Shown here: in pieces, positions 34,659 to 47,100 of the stretch
Layout: each line of letters begins with the position of its first letter
Position numbering within the stretch: the stretch's first letter is position 1
Made by a program: the position numbers and the translations under genes
Notes under the pieces: generated by a model
Told to the model about the DNA's origin: nothing
The model's input: only the letters and a program-made list of their open reading frames with translations
Databases searched by the model: none
From: Podospora pseudoanserina
Taxonomy: Eukaryota > Ascomycota > Sordariomycetes > Sordariales > Podosporaceae
Reading direction: 5' to 3'
Length of the DNA stretch: 64,000 nt
Assembly (NCBI RefSeq): GCF_035222485.1
Contig: NC_085921.1
Coordinates: 1,488,001 to 1,552,000, forward strand

Positions 34659-36694
34659 AGAGGGAAAGGAAATAGGGGGGGGAAGGGAGAGAGAGGTTTA
34701 ATGGCTGGGTTTGGGGGGTCAGGGTGGTATTAAGTTTCGGCCGGTTCGTTGTTTATAAGCGCGAAGGACGCGGGCGGGTGGACGGACGGCCCTTTCGGCA
34801 ATGGGGAAAGGTGTTGTGGGGTGGAGAGTCCGGCAATGGGGTTCGGAGGTCCTGTCCACCTCACCTAACCCATTCCGCCGCCAACGGGGGGACCCACTGT
34901 TGACTTGTGTCGGAGCGCATCATGATGTCAGGTCATGGTGTTGGGATGGATTTCTTTGATGTCCTTCTTCTTCGTTTCTCTATCATCGAGAGTTTTGAAG
35001 AGGGATTATCTACCGCCGACGACCCATGCGGGGTCAACAAAGGCCCTGCCACCACCACCCCCCTCCGTTCTTTGACAATTGAGCCTGATAAAGGAGGAGG
35101 GCCGGGTATTTTTTTTTCACGAAAAAGCCCGATTTGCATTGTGCATTTCCATGTGCATTTTATTTCTTCTTCTTCTTCTTCGTCAGCGGCAGACTAGGCG
35201 GCAGGCAGGCGTTTGGGTGGTTATTTAATCTTGTCTGGGTGGCAGCAAAAACTGTTCCTTTTTCTTTTGTATGTTTTTTTTCATTTTCTCTTGTTGATAT
35301 TTTGTCGCGCGATGTGTTTTTGTATGAGATGAATGAAAAATATCCTGGCTTCTTTTGCTTGTTGCTGTGTGCTACGTTTGAGAGAGAAAAAAAAAAGGGA
35401 AAGACACTGAAGGTTAGATGGATGGATAGATGGATGGATGAAGGGCTGGCTAGACTTTTTTGGTTCTGGGAGTTGGGATTTATACAGTAGGTGTATTGTA
35501 GATATCGATACAACAACGAGACAGACAGACTAGACTAGAGAGACTAGATGGGGGTTGGGGGGTAGTGTGGTAGATTTGAGAGAGGGAAGATAAAATTGAT
35601 GATGGTTTTTTGAGATGTTGTACAGGTAGCTAGTTGGTTGATGGGTAGTAGAGTAGGTGGCTGGTGGTGTTATGCAGGATGAAATGCAAAAACAGATCGG
35701 TTATGTACCCCAGGGAAAATATCACATGCTGCTGCTGTCGTGGCGGTCTGATTGAGGTTGAGAGAGGGTTGAGACATTCTGGGCCGGGACGCTGCCGGGG
35801 TCGCTTCCGGGGTGTCGGGGACTGACCGGGGGGGTCAGACAAGACAAAACATGTGCCGTGTGGGTGGGGGGCTCGGAGGGTTGAAGAGACGGCACTCCGA
35901 TATCAGCAATGTTGATTACTGTGGCATTTTGTTGTTATGGATCGAGAATACGACAGTTGTGATTATTGGGGTGTTTTGGAGGCCGATCTAGATGTTTGTT
36001 TAACACACCTCATCCTTCTGGAAGTAGATGGGGGTGGGGGTCGGAGCCCAGAGCTGTGTCCCCGGTCACCGCCATCCGTAACCCCCGGAAGCTTGGGCGG
36101 CCCCGGCATTGGTGAGTTGTCGTCGGTTGGGAGGTTGGTGGGTTGACTATCATCTGCGGGAGCGGCACACCGGGGGTCACTCTGTTGGTGAGTGAATGAA
36201 TTTGGATGATGAGATCAGATCAATGGTTTGTTCTGGATTGGGCGTTGGTCTGATGATGCACACTTGGAGGGTTCACGAAGCCGCCACACACCACTTTGGT
36301 CGTGGTTTCTACAAATGAAATGTTGCCATTCCCGCTATGGGGGCGAAAGGAGGCGTGGCGCTGGGGGTGAGCAAGCCCCGGCCGGCCAGTGAGGTTGTCC
36401 AGGGTGAGCCTCATCCTCACCGCTGCTGGTACGAATCCCTAAAAGGTGTTAGTATAGCTGTGTCTTTGTTGGTATAAGGGGAGGGGGAGAAGGGGGTGAT
36501 GTGCATCTGGGCCGGGCCGCAATCTTTTTGTTGCTCTTCTTTGATCGATTTTTGAGAGTGGTGTTGTTCTCGTTGGTTGATTTTTCCGAACAAGTGCGAG
36601 AGAGGTGTATCACTGATCGTATATCAACGTCACCATACATTTTACATCCATCCCAACTTAACCTTGTTATCAACAGCATTTATCTTAAATCAAA
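34659..36694. other. Intergenic region after the AGC carrier
   Basis: About 2 kb of 3' flank and spacer with scattered T- and G-rich tracts. No open frame with a family signal and no RNA gene was recognised. Confidence 0.55.
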
Positions 36695-37798
36695 ATGGCA
36701 ACCACCACCACCACCACCACCACCACCACCACCGCCGCCGCCGTTACAACAGCAACAATGCCACTCCACCTAAGCATCACCACCACCCCACCACCACCAC
36801 CAAAACCAAAAATTTCCCTCCTGTCACTACCACTGGAGCTCAGACTAGAAATCTACACCCACCTCCTCCACTTACCACTCCCCTCACACTCAGGCGAGGA
36901 ATCACCCCCTTATCGATCAACAACCCCCCCTCTGTCAAACTTTGCCGAAAAACCAAAAATCTGGACAGCGATTTTATACGTCTCCCGACAAATCTACATC
37001 GAGAGTCACCCCCTCTTGTACAAGTCAAACACCTTCTCCGCCCACCCCACCCTCCTCACCAGCTCCCCTACTTTGTATCCTTCCTCCAAGGCATATAAAA
37101 CCCCCCTTGCGATCCCCCTCCCACCACCAACACCACCACCAACCACAGCAACAATAACAACAACAACAACAGCAACAACAGCAGCAGCAGCAGCAACACC
37201 CCAACAAGACCGACCATTCACCCCCCCATCCCAATCCCAGAACATCATCACAATCCCTTTATCTCCCTTCATCTCCGCCCCGACAAACCCCCCCTCTATA
37301 TCACCTGCCTACATCCCCCTGATAAGGAAATGGAGGCTTCGGATAAAACTGGACAGTCCAGCTCCGTGGTCTGAGGATCTGGTGAGGGAGGTGTTCACGG
37401 GAGTGGGGGAGTTGACGTTGGATGTGTGGCAGAGTTCTTTTTGGGGTGGGGTGGGTGTTAGAACACTAAAAAAGGTTCGAAGGGGTGAGGGGGTGGGAGG
37501 GTGAGGGTTAGGGGATGTTGGGTGGCTTTGAGGGCTACCAGGGGGTGGCTGGAGGGATCATGGGGAGGGGTTGGGGTTCGGGAGGGGAGGTATATGAAGG
37601 GAGGGATGAGGAGGAGGGGAGGAGGTTGAGGGGATGGAGTTGACTTGTCAAAGGGGATGGCTTTGAGGAGGGGGGGGAAGGTTGGTGGTCTGGATGGGTT
37701 TGGCCAGGTAGGGGAGGGTGGTGGGAGGGGGTATAAAAGGTGGGTGGAATGGGATGCAATTAAAGGTCGGGGACTGGGTTGAGAATAGGAGGACTTTA
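36695..37798 (+). pseudogene. F-box-like (2EXR-type) fungal gene with broken 3' half
   Basis: An open frame of 269 codons starts at 36695 and stops at 37504. After a Thr tract from an (ACC)n run comes ISLLSLPLELRLEIYTHLL and then LYVSRQIYIESHPLLYKSNTF, the usual opening of fungal F-box-like proteins that start with LP.E.R..IY. A Thr/Ala/Gln-rich insertion from ACA/GCA repeats splits the domain, then comes IRKWRLRIKLD and LTLDVWQSSFW. Beyond the shift near 37463-37480 the family-like sequence goes on in other frames: FEGVRGWEG, then WVALRATRGWLEG (near 37525-37560), and then VDLSKGMALRRGGKVGGLDG (near 37635-37700). At least two or three frame changes are therefore present, within G-rich DNA. 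It may be a dead gene, or less likely assembly errors in G runs. Confidence 0.65.
36698..36735 (+). repeat. ACC trinucleotide run coding for Thr
   Basis: A (ACC)n tract directly after the start codon of the F-box-like gene, followed by GCC codons. Confidence 0.85.
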
Positions 37799-37977
37799 CT
37801 CGTGAGGGCATGTTGATGGGTAACTTGATTCACGTAATTTGGACGGAATGGAGGTGAACGTTTACGATATGGAAGGGGGAGATATATACGGCACTGGGTG
37901 TTTGCAAACGAGATACACTGCTTGGAACCTGTCTCGCGAAAAGTCTGGTGTCCAAGTGGTAAGGTGAAGAGAGGGGA

Positions 37978-37990
37978 GGGGGGGGGGGGG
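37978..37990 (+). repeat. G13 homopolymer
   Basis: Run of 13 G between two decayed genes. It is a likely site of replication slippage or sequencing error. Confidence 0.8.
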
Positions 37991-38169
37991 AACAGCGTTG
38001 AGGGCCTCATCGGACATGGCAACGGTTGACTTTGATGGCGCCAACACTCCAAAACCTTCACCGAGCCACGGCAAAGTGCGGACGCCACTAGGTCATTGTG
38101 GAAAGGCGGGATTGACTTTTACTTCAAGTACACGTATTCAGCTTTTTTGGAATCTACCATCTTTTTAAT

Positions 38170-39270
38170 TCTTCCAACCTCTCTCCAACATCGGCGAAAA
38201 GTTTGATCGGCTCCAAGAGCTGCGGGCCCCGGACGAGCTGCCTGATGAGGTGTATCTCGAGGGCTGGGACAACGTCCACGAGGAGAACCGGCGGTTGAAC
38301 GAAGTCAAAAGAGGGATCAAACAATCCTGGAAGGAGATGCTCTGGATCAGGGAGGATATGGAAAGGGAGATTGGGCACCTGGAAGGACTACGACTGCCGC
38401 AATGGACACCCGAGGTGCCGGCGGACTCGAGTGATGGGACGACGAATGCTGCCCCTCCCAAATTTTGCACACCGGAGTGCCTCCTGGGGCTGGAGCCAGG
38501 CAACAAGCCGGATTTGGATGTGACCTGCCCCAATGTCGGCAGCCATCAAAGAGGACTGAGCGGGAAGCATCGGGTTCTCAGGGCACAGTTGGGTCAGCTT
38601 GTCAGGGACCAGCTGCGGCGAGAGCAGAACAATCACAAGAACTTGTGGTGTTGCGGGGACGGCCTGCCGGGACAGCCAAGGAAAAAGCAGGCTGGGCTGG
38701 CTTACGCTTCAACCGCATGGCTACACTTTTATGGTGAAGGGGTACAGCTACTGGTGGAAACGGCAGGCGAACCGTGAGATGGGTATGCACCAGAGGATTG
38801 ATGGTTTCCACAACTGGAATGATAAACCGGAGAGGATGGTGCGGTTGTGTTTTGGTATGTTTGACCTGCCGGCTCCGTATCAGCTCGACACCAAAACAGA
38901 CGACGCAAACTGGCTGCTGGGCGATAATATCGGGTACATCTTGTTGTTCTCTCCTGGAGCGGTTGCTGGACCAAAGACATGCTCTCCAAGCTTGGAGCTC
39001 AACAAGGACATGGCAAACAAGCGATTAAAAACGTCCATCATGAGGCAGTATTGGATCCGATTCCCCAAGGGCCAGGAGGGATTGCCTGCTGTGTGGAAGA
39101 AGGGGCGGCTGATGTCGATTGGCCTCGACGAGAGAGAGTGGCTGAATGGAGGAAGCATCTGGGGAAGAAGTTGGAAGGATCAAAACGATCGTCAAGAAGA
39201 AGGTCAGTGGAGGTACACGGCGAGGTTGGCTGAATGTCAACACAGCAAACACAACTACCCTAACCCTTAA
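38170..39270 (+). pseudogene. Decayed protein-kinase-like gene of a fungal accessory family
   Basis: Family-like protein sequence is spread over two or three frames with no ATG start. The first block (from about 38170, frame closed upstream by a stop) reads FDRLQELRAPDELPDEVY and later FCTPECLLGLEPG and LDVTCPNVGSHQRG. The second block, in another frame from about 38600, has HGYTFMVKGY and LCFGMFDLPAPYQLD. A later block has KKGRLMSIGLDERE. These match by eye the order of motifs in Sordariomycete kinase-like proteins (CTPECLLGL, DP.CPN...H, GYTFV.KG, VPVCLG..DL, then a remnant of the GR.M.IDFERA loop). The expected HGD catalytic loop is not readable. This is recognition from memory of the family, with moderate certainty. 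Confidence 0.6.
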
Positions 39271-39433
39271 AGTTGTGCACGTGCATGTACACGTGCAGGT
39301 GCACAGGTTGCAACACATGGCACGCTGTCTGACGCAATGACCCACTCTTTATGCCTGTCCATCGAGGTTCTCTTTCATTTTCATTGAACATCGCGGTTGC
39401 ATCGGCATCGGGTGCCAGTGTCCTCCCGTCACC

Positions 39434-40276
39434 ATGTCTCTCCTCGAGTTCTTCTCGTCCGTTTTTGGTTGGATCTACTTCATCTGCTGGTCCCTCTCGT
39501 TCTACCCGCAGTCCATGCTCAACTTCAGCCGAAAATCCACCTCTGGTACCACGGTCGACTTCCCCCTGATCAACTGCCTGGGCTTCCTGTCTTATGCAAT
39601 CTCCAACTACGCCTTCTACTACAGCCCCCTCATCCGCGCCCAGTACGCCTCCCGCTACCACGGCCTGACCCCCACCGTCCAGTTCAACGACATCACCTTC
39701 GCCCTCCACGGCCTGCTGCTCAGCATCATCACCACCTCCCAGTACCTCTCCCCCCGCCTCTGGTCCTTCACCCCCTCAAAAGGCAACAAACCCTCCCGCT
39801 TAATCCTCGGTATCATCCTCGGCTGCATCGTCGGCGTCATCTGTGTCATCTTTATCGTGCTGTCCTCCCCGGAGAGGAACGACCCATCTGGAGGCGGCCA
39901 TGGCTGGGTGTGGCTTGACGCGATCTACGCCATCAGCTATGTGAAGCTCATTGTGACACTCATAAAATACACGCCGCAGGTGCTGGTGAATTACCGGAAT
40001 AAGAGCACAAAGGGATGGAGTATTGTGCAGATCTTGTTGGATTTTACAGGGGGTGTGTTGAGCATTGGGCAGCAGGGGATTGATAGCTGGTTGCAGGGGG
40101 ATTGGAGCGGGATTACCGGGAACCCGGTCAAGTTTGCGCTGGGGAATGTGAGTATGATGTATGATGCCGTTTTTATCACGCAGCATTATGTGTTGTACAA
40201 GGGGGCGGACGGGAAGGATGGGGAGGGGGAGGGGCTGTTGGGGGAGGGGAGGGACGAGGAGAGGAGGATCGAGTAG
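39434..40276 (+). CDS. Cystinosin-type lysosomal/vacuolar transporter (PQ-loop family)
   Basis: Seven-helix proton-coupled transporter, in animals the lysosomal cystine exporter and in yeast Ers1. A single exon of 280 residues. The first PQ-loop is CWSLSFYPQSMLNFSRKSTSG (about residues 18-38) and the second is YTPQVLVNYRNKSTKGWSI, each with the Pro-Gln pair at a helix kink. The DFPLINCLGF segment follows the first loop as in the family. Helices after that include LILGIILGCIVGVICVIFIV. The C-terminal tail is Gly/Glu-rich and likely cytosolic. The start is the first ATG and sits in a good context (accATGt). It is 0.16 kb after the decayed kinase-like gene, so its promoter must overlap that relic. 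Confidence 0.95.
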   Translation: MSLLEFFSSVFGWIYFICWSLSFYPQSMLNFSRKSTSGTTVDFPLINCLGFLSYAISNYAFYYSPLIRAQYASRYHGLTPTVQFNDITFALHGLLLSIITTSQYLSPRLWSFTPSKGNKPSRLILGIILGCIVGVICVIFIVLSSPERNDPSGGGHGWVWLDAIYAISYVKLIVTLIKYTPQVLVNYRNKSTKGWSIVQILLDFTGGVLSIGQQGIDSWLQGDWSGITGNPVKFALGNVSMMYDAVFITQHYVLYKGADGKDGEGEGLLGEGRDEERRIE

Positions 40277-41096
40277 GGCTGTGGTAGAAAGATGCTGCCT
40301 CGAGGCGGCTGGGATATACCTTGTGGCGGCTGAGATGCCCTGGGCTGGTCCTTTGGGGCAGATGGAGGTTCGGGTGGTACCGTTCAGAGACATGGTAGAC
40401 CTAGACGGTCTGGAGTTTGGGTAAACAGTGGGAACGGGTCTTTCAGGATGCTAGATGGGGGAGAGACGGAGGAAGAGGCAATGGGGGAGAGAAGACACGA
40501 TATGATACCCATGATCTGTCAAAGCGAATACATAATTGCTCCGTTTGGCTTATTCACCACACAGGACATCTATCCAACAGACTGGAGTAACGCCCCACAC
40601 AACAACCCTGTTTGGGGATGTGGTGGGTTATGAGAATTTAGGCATGAAAGAAGGTGAGGACCAATATGGACAGGGTACTGGAGTTGTTGGAAGGTGGGTG
40701 GGTGTAGAGGGTGGTATGTATGTGTGTATACCGTGGTTGCTCCCTCTAGGCTGGCCGGCCTAGGGAGTGTTGACGCGTGCTGGTTGTTCACAGCCCGTCA
40801 GTCCAGCCCATGATCGAGGCCGCAGAGACTCTTAGTCTTCTTTGCTGTCACAGTCCCGCCATGCTAAGGGTTCTCATGACCATACCTGTCTCTCTACAGC
40901 GGCCAACAGCTCTCACCAGGGACATTTCAACTACAGTATGATGACAGAAAAGCGAAACTCTTTATGATCATCCCCCCTTTAAATCAAGAGCTCGCACTCA
41001 GGTGATTAAATACTGTCATACTGTAAACACTCCAAGACAATGTATCCGTTCCGAATTATTGCATCCTATCTTTCCCACTCAACTCCTGTCTATCCC
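40277..41096. other. Convergent intergenic region
   Basis: About 0.8 kb between the 3' ends of the cystinosin-type gene and the membrane-protein gene. An ACGCGT occurs near 40772. Nothing coding was recognised. Confidence 0.5.
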
Positions 41097-42556
41097 TCAC
41101 TGCAACTCCCTAACCTCCCCATCCCCCCTCTCAGTAGGCAGTTCTGCCCCCCGACCAGGCACGTACCCCCCCTGCTGCGCCCCCTGCTGTCCATAAGGGT
41201 TATAAACCGGCGGCCCCCCAAACTGCTGTTGCTGCTGTCCAAACTGCTGCTGTGGAGGCGTCACCGGGTTCAAGTTATTATACCCCTGCCCACCAAACTG
41301 CCCCTGATCCTGTTGTCCCCCAAACTGTTGCTGTCCTTGCCCAAACTGCCCCTGCCCAAACTGCCCCGGCTGTTGATTCTGAAAAGCATACCCCCCCGGC
41401 GGCGGCGGACTAGGCGTCCCATGCCCCTCGAAACCCGGACTGCTCTCCCCCCCCGCAGTGGTCGTGCTCATAAAGCTCGGCTTGACGACACTCCCCCTCG
41501 GATCCATCGGGCTGAATCCCTGCCCCCCACTGCCGGGATAATACTCGGAGATCTGGTTACTCGGGTGCTGGGAGTTGCTGAAGGAGAGGTGGGATGATGG
41601 TGGAGGTTGGGAATAGGACAGGTGACTTGATGGAGGGGGCAGACTAGTATGATTAACCTGTGCCACCGGGGGTTGGGGGTCAGGTGCGGGTCGGTTTCGG
41701 CGGTTTCTTCTGATCAAAAACCAGATTGCTAGACCGACGATGGCCAGGGCTGCGATTCCGCCTACTACCCCGCCGACTATTGGGCCGATGGGGGTCGAAG
41801 GGGGGTTTTCTGGAGGGGTGTTGGTGGGGGTGTTGGTTGAGGTGGTGGTGGTGGTAGTGGTTGTTGTTTCAGTGGTGGTGGAAGAGGAAGGGCCGGTTCG
41901 AGGGAGGACCGTGGCGTAGACCACATCTGATCCGGCTGCCACACCGCATCCCATGAGGGTATACGAATTCGGACCGTTCGCCAGATCAGCATAGATGTGC
42001 GTGAGGCAGTGGGGGTATTCCGTCTGGCCGCACCAGAGCGTGAAGCCGTTTCGGGTTGTGAAGAGGGAGCGGTCTGTCGAGTCGAGGCAGCGGGTGGGCA
42101 CCGGGCAGTTGCTGGTTGTGGTGTCGCAGCAGCCGATGTGGGTGAGGAGGGCGTTGTAGTGGCAGGATTGGGTGATGTCGCAGTAGAGGGGGATTGCTGG
42201 TGTTGTTAGCTGGACTGTTTCATTGATGACAGGAGAAAAGGGGCGTGTTTACAAGCCAAACCGCTGACGTATCCGCAAGTCGGTCCCTTGAGCTCCTCCT
42301 CGCTCGAGCTTCTGGTGCCGGTGACACTGATCTGTCTCTTCCCCTGTAACCTCAAGATAACCTCATCCGTCTTTGTCCCTTCTGGCGGCGAGGTCACAGT
42401 AGGCGAGATCCCCATCATGTAATCCTTATGATCACACCCAGTCTCCTTCGCCGGTTCCCACCGCGGTTCATTATCACTTCCCCATTTGAGAGCTTTGGCA
42501 TCTGCCAGCCCGGCCCAACCCAGCGCGAGGGCACCTTCAACAATTCTTCTTTTCAT
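41097..42556 (-). CDS. Single-pass membrane protein with Ser/Thr stalk and Gln/Gly-rich tail
   Basis: A 467-residue fungal protein of unknown role. Exon 1 is 42556-42253 and exon 2 is 42196-41097; the intron (GTAAAC, GCTAACA branch, CCAG) splits a Ser codon. A likely signal peptide (MKRRIVEGALALGWAGLADA) is followed by ALKWGSDNEPRWEPA and a Cys-containing ectodomain with CDITQSCHYNALLTHIGCC and CLDSTDRSLFTT. Then comes a Thr-rich stalk (TTTETTTTTTTTT), a membrane span (VGGVVGGIAALAIVGLAIWF) with RRNRRNR as stop-transfer signal, and a long cytoplasmic tail rich in Pro, Gln and Gly with FGQGQ-type repeats. The layout resembles cell-wall stress sensors of the WSC/MID2 kind, but no WSC domain is seen, so a sensor role is only a guess. 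Confidence 0.87.
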
Positions 42557-43721
42557 CTTCGTTCCGCGTGAGCACCCAGCTAGGTTGTAAGCTCAGAGAA
42601 CAGCCAATACCACCTGCCGTCCACAGCGATATACCTCTCGTGTTCTGTAAACAAAACTGGCAAAAATCAACAACCAGTCAAACTACCCCCAATCCAGTGG
42701 AAACAAAAAACAAATCTCCCATCAACGGTCAAACCCGGCCACCCGGAACCTTTTTAACCACACCACCACACTCCGAACAGCAAGGCTCAGCCCAATCCCC
42801 CCCCCATATCCCAGTCCTATACCCATGTCCATCCTACCACCGCATCCTTCAGCTGAAAGCAATATTGCATCTAACCCCCCTTCTCCCATTGGCCACCTCC
42901 CCCCCGCTCGCCCACAAACCCACCCAACCACATCATCAAGTGGCTTCCTCTCTCTCTTTCTTGCAGCATTTCTCTCCCGACTTTCCTCCTCACGAGTGAG
43001 AAGGGAAATGCGGCACCGTTTTCCCACCATCTAACCAAACCTGTTCCCTTCGGTGGCGTTTCCTACTTGCACATCATCTCCCCCCCAAACGAGGCTGAGC
43101 CCTCCTAGCGTGCATCTCTGCTGTGTTGTCCCAGTCGCACCCCAAGCGGGGGCCTTACCCTTACCGGGGTTTCTCTCTTTGCTCTCCAGCAAAAGTCCCC
43201 CCCAAAAAAGCTTGTCCCGACGATCATCCCCCCGCCCGCCCAAGAAAGTAAGAGACAAGGCTTCGATGGAGGAAACATCCCGCCGACCGGCACTCCCATA
43301 TCACTCCCCACATCAGCAAAAGCTCAGCAAAACCTGATGAATCGGGCTTCCAGTGCGGAGTGCTAGAATGAGGTGACATTAGTTTATTCAGGCCGTCTGT
43401 CGTGCAACCTACCCACCCACCCCCCGGCTCAAAATGCAGGGGTAGGTGTGGGTGTGTGGCCGGCTGGCATGGTGATTTAGTCCAATGCTCTCTCTCATGA
43501 GCAGGTGCGGGAGCGGGCAGTGTTTTTGTTTCTCGTACGAATAGCATTGTTGATCTCGAACTGATGGCTTTTGAGACATGCATTGCATTTGTATCATCAG
43601 GCAAGGCAGACAACTCTCGTCTTCATCCCGTTAGATGGGTGTCTTCAGTGGGTTGGGGATATGTGTAAAATATTGGCACCACCATGATGAGGCTCATCAA
43701 ATCCAACAGTCCCCATAACCG

Positions 43722-43756
<35 letters not shown>

Positions 43757-44196
43757 CAACAACCCCAAGACATCCCTCAACCCATTTCCCATACCACCAT
43801 CCATAATCCGAGAAAAAAAAAGAAAAAAAACCGACACAAAAGTACACATTCGCTGACCTCGCCTCAAATCCAGACTCCGTGCCAGCCAGCAAAGCAACAT
43901 TTGTGAGAGCAACACATCGACCCCAAATAGTTCCCTTGTCTGAGGTAATTCCTTATTAAACTCCCCTTCCATCCTCTGACATAACCCTCAAGTCAAATCC
44001 ATATCCCCCCACCCCCAAACCCCCCATCAAAATCCGCCCCCACCAACGTTGGCAACCCCCAAAGATATTATCCCCATCCAAATCCGCCCCCTCCTCCCCC
44101 CCAATCGCACTCCCCCGCGCTCCCCAAATCCACCCCTCCGTCATGATTATTATCCACCCCTAACCCACTTGTATCGATACTCATCCCTCAACAACA
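42557..44196. other. Intergenic region between membrane-protein gene and med5
   Basis: About 1.6 kb. The left part is the promoter of the membrane-protein gene; the right part is the 3' flank of med5, C-rich on the plus strand. It contains a (CA)16 microsatellite. No gene was recognised. Confidence 0.55.
43723..43754 (+). repeat. (CA)16 microsatellite
   Basis: Uninterrupted CA dinucleotide run of 32 bp. Confidence 0.95.
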
Positions 44197-47100
44197 CTAA
44201 CCCCATCCCCAACTCCTTGAACCGCAGCAGCAGCAGCAGCAGCCATAGCATCCCCCATCACATCCCCCCACAACCCCCAACCCCGAAACCATATCCTGCT
44301 GCCCCAACAGCCCCGCCACCGCAGTCTGCGGCATCTCCATCTGCCCCTCAACCTGCCTATACAACCTCACCACCGTCTCCGCCATGACCGGGTCCTGCTT
44401 CTGAATCCTTTTCCAGTCATCCGCCTCATGCTTGAGCACCTCCCTCAGCGTCAACCTCCTCTGAACCGGCGGCGGTGGAGCAGCCGCAAAGGCACCCGCC
44501 CCGCCCGCTGTCCCATCGTTAGGCGTGTCAGACGAAGCCAACGAGGTATCGTTCGTCACATCCGGCGCGCAGACAAGCGAACAAACCACATCATACGCCA
44601 CGCTCCCCTGCCCCGACTCCGTCAACGTCTTCAGCTCATCCAGCAGCACAGTCAAAAGCTGCCTTGCCCCGAGCAGCTTGAGCGCAGCAAGCGTCTGGCG
44701 GTGGGTGTAGGCCGTCGGCGTGGTATTCCCCCCCAGCGGCGCTTGCTGGACCCAATTCACCAGGCTCTGAACAGTGTGCCTCACCGCAGCCGAGATCCCC
44801 CCATCCGGGTGCTGCGCCTGTGGTGGTCGATTTGTTGCTGCTAGACCGCCCGGTAATGGAGTCGCATTCGGATGACTCCCAGGTGTGTGGTTACCATGCG
44901 TCGTCGTCCACGACTCAAGCTCGGCATGGTCAGCCCCGCCCGTTCGCCTCGAGACCGTGAGGTTCTCCTTGATGGCTCTCAGCAGCGGCTCAACCTCTTG
45001 AGATTTGGGGTCCGAGCGTTGATATGATCGTAGGGCGTGCTCCAATGGTTTGGCGACAATGTTGAGGACTGACTGAAACATCGCCGACGCCTCGTTGGAG
45101 ATGGAATTCGGCCGGATGAGCAGCTGGAGAATCTTGATGATGGACCTCTGCCCTTCTGGGCCCTCCGCCCAGAGCTGGTTGGACAGATATAAAATGGCTG
45201 GAACCAGCGAGGGCAACAAAAAGACCTCGACCAAATCTGCCGCAGTCAGTATCATCCATATTCCAGACCGAAAATGAAACTCACATTCAAGCCCACTCTT
45301 GAGCGTCTCCTCATTCAAGAACCCCGCGCTCAAGGCCACCGAAATCTGCCCGAAAAGCACCGGCATGAGCAAGTAGAAATCCTGCGGAGGACACGAAGCC
45401 ATCAACTCATCCCCCAACCCCCCCTCCGCAAACAGGCCCTGTATCCACCCATTGAGGTGCGAATGCTCCTGCGGACTGAGATCCGAAAGCAGCCTCACAG
45501 CATGCCCTCCCCCAATCAGCTTCCCAACAAACGAATCCGGCGACCTCACCCCCAAGTCCGCCGGCGAGAGGTTGTACCGATACACAAACGCCATCAGCAG
45601 CAGCAACACCGACCCAAACTCCTCGTACACCGGCTGGTACTCCCCCTGCTCCTCATCATACCCCCCCCAATGATCAATCAGCTCCCGCAGCGGGTGCAAA
45701 ATCTTTTGCGCCGGACTGAAGAGCAGCATAATATCTAACGACAGCGGCTTGCTCGCCAACTGGCCGCACAACTGCTTCAAAGCCATCGTCTCCGTGTTTC
45801 TACAGAGACTGCCAATCACCTCCACCACCGCCTGCGCAGCCGCCCCCACGTTCCCATTCATGTTATCCAACTCCCCAATCAGTTTTTGCGTCCTGTCCGA
45901 GTCCTGCAGGCACGACTGGACCAGAATATCCTTGACATAACGCCCTTCGTCCGGCAGCGTCTGGTAGGTAATGTCTCCCAAAAGGTTCTCTATAGCCGTC
46001 TGGGACAACAACCCGTGAAGCTGGCAGGCAAAGCAAAAGTCTTGTCGTACCGAGTCCTGAAACGACGACCCGGTGTTGGAGGACATGTCAAACATGCCCG
46101 AAAAGGTCGGGAAGATGTTTGTATCCACCTGACCCAACGCCTCGGTGATGCAAATCTCGGGATTGAACGTGTATAATGGCGAGGATTGCGCAAGAGAAAC
46201 CAAAACCAGTGGCACCTTGTTGACCACAAAAGACTTGAGCAAATGCCCGGCTTTGGCCCCCTCGTTGCGAAAGACGGCGTTCGCCAAGACGTCAAATGAT
46301 GCCAAGATCAACTGGACGGCTGCTTGCTGAACATCACCCCTATATCTGTTGTGTAGATATGTGAAGAGCGCCGCATCATCAATCATGGGGCGCCCAACGA
46401 GCTGTCACTTGTTAGCGCACAAACCATCAGATACCGGACCAACACGTACTGCAGCGCTCAGGTAAACATATAACCCAGCTCGGGTGTTGGCGATGGGAAC
46501 TTCGGGGACCTGAAAGCTTTCCAAGCCCATCACGTTGTCCATGTAGCTGTTCATGTCTGAAACGGCCGGGTCCTTCTTTTCGGTCGAATCGTGCGTCGCG
46601 AGACTCTGTGCTCGGAACATGTCGAGTTGGCTGGCAATCGAGGGATTGACCTGCATGATCGAGGGCAGAAAAGCCTCCAAACTTTGCGAAAGCTGTTTCC
46701 TGATGCCTATTGCATCAGTAGTTAGCATGGGGACATTCGGCGCCACCAAAAGGGGGGAACTGGCGTACCTTTGGCTGCTGGAATCTGAAACGTCTTTGGT
46801 ACCGTTGGGTGCGCGCTGAAGGCATTCAAAAACATGATGAATGATTCACGCGACCTCTCCATCTCCAGCTTACTGGCATTCAAACTGTGCATGCTCCCAA
46901 AAGCATCCTGCGAAAAGATGGTCGCAGCCTCGGTGAACAAGGCCATCCACCTCACCAGCATCCTGGATGTCTCGACGACATCCCTGCCGCTCTTGATCCC
47001 AATTCCTTGGTTGACTGTTTGCGCCAGGCGCCAAAAGAGAATGGCCTCGGAGGAGTATGACGATGTCCATCGTTGCAGCTTCTTTCGCCGCGGCGCGCTC

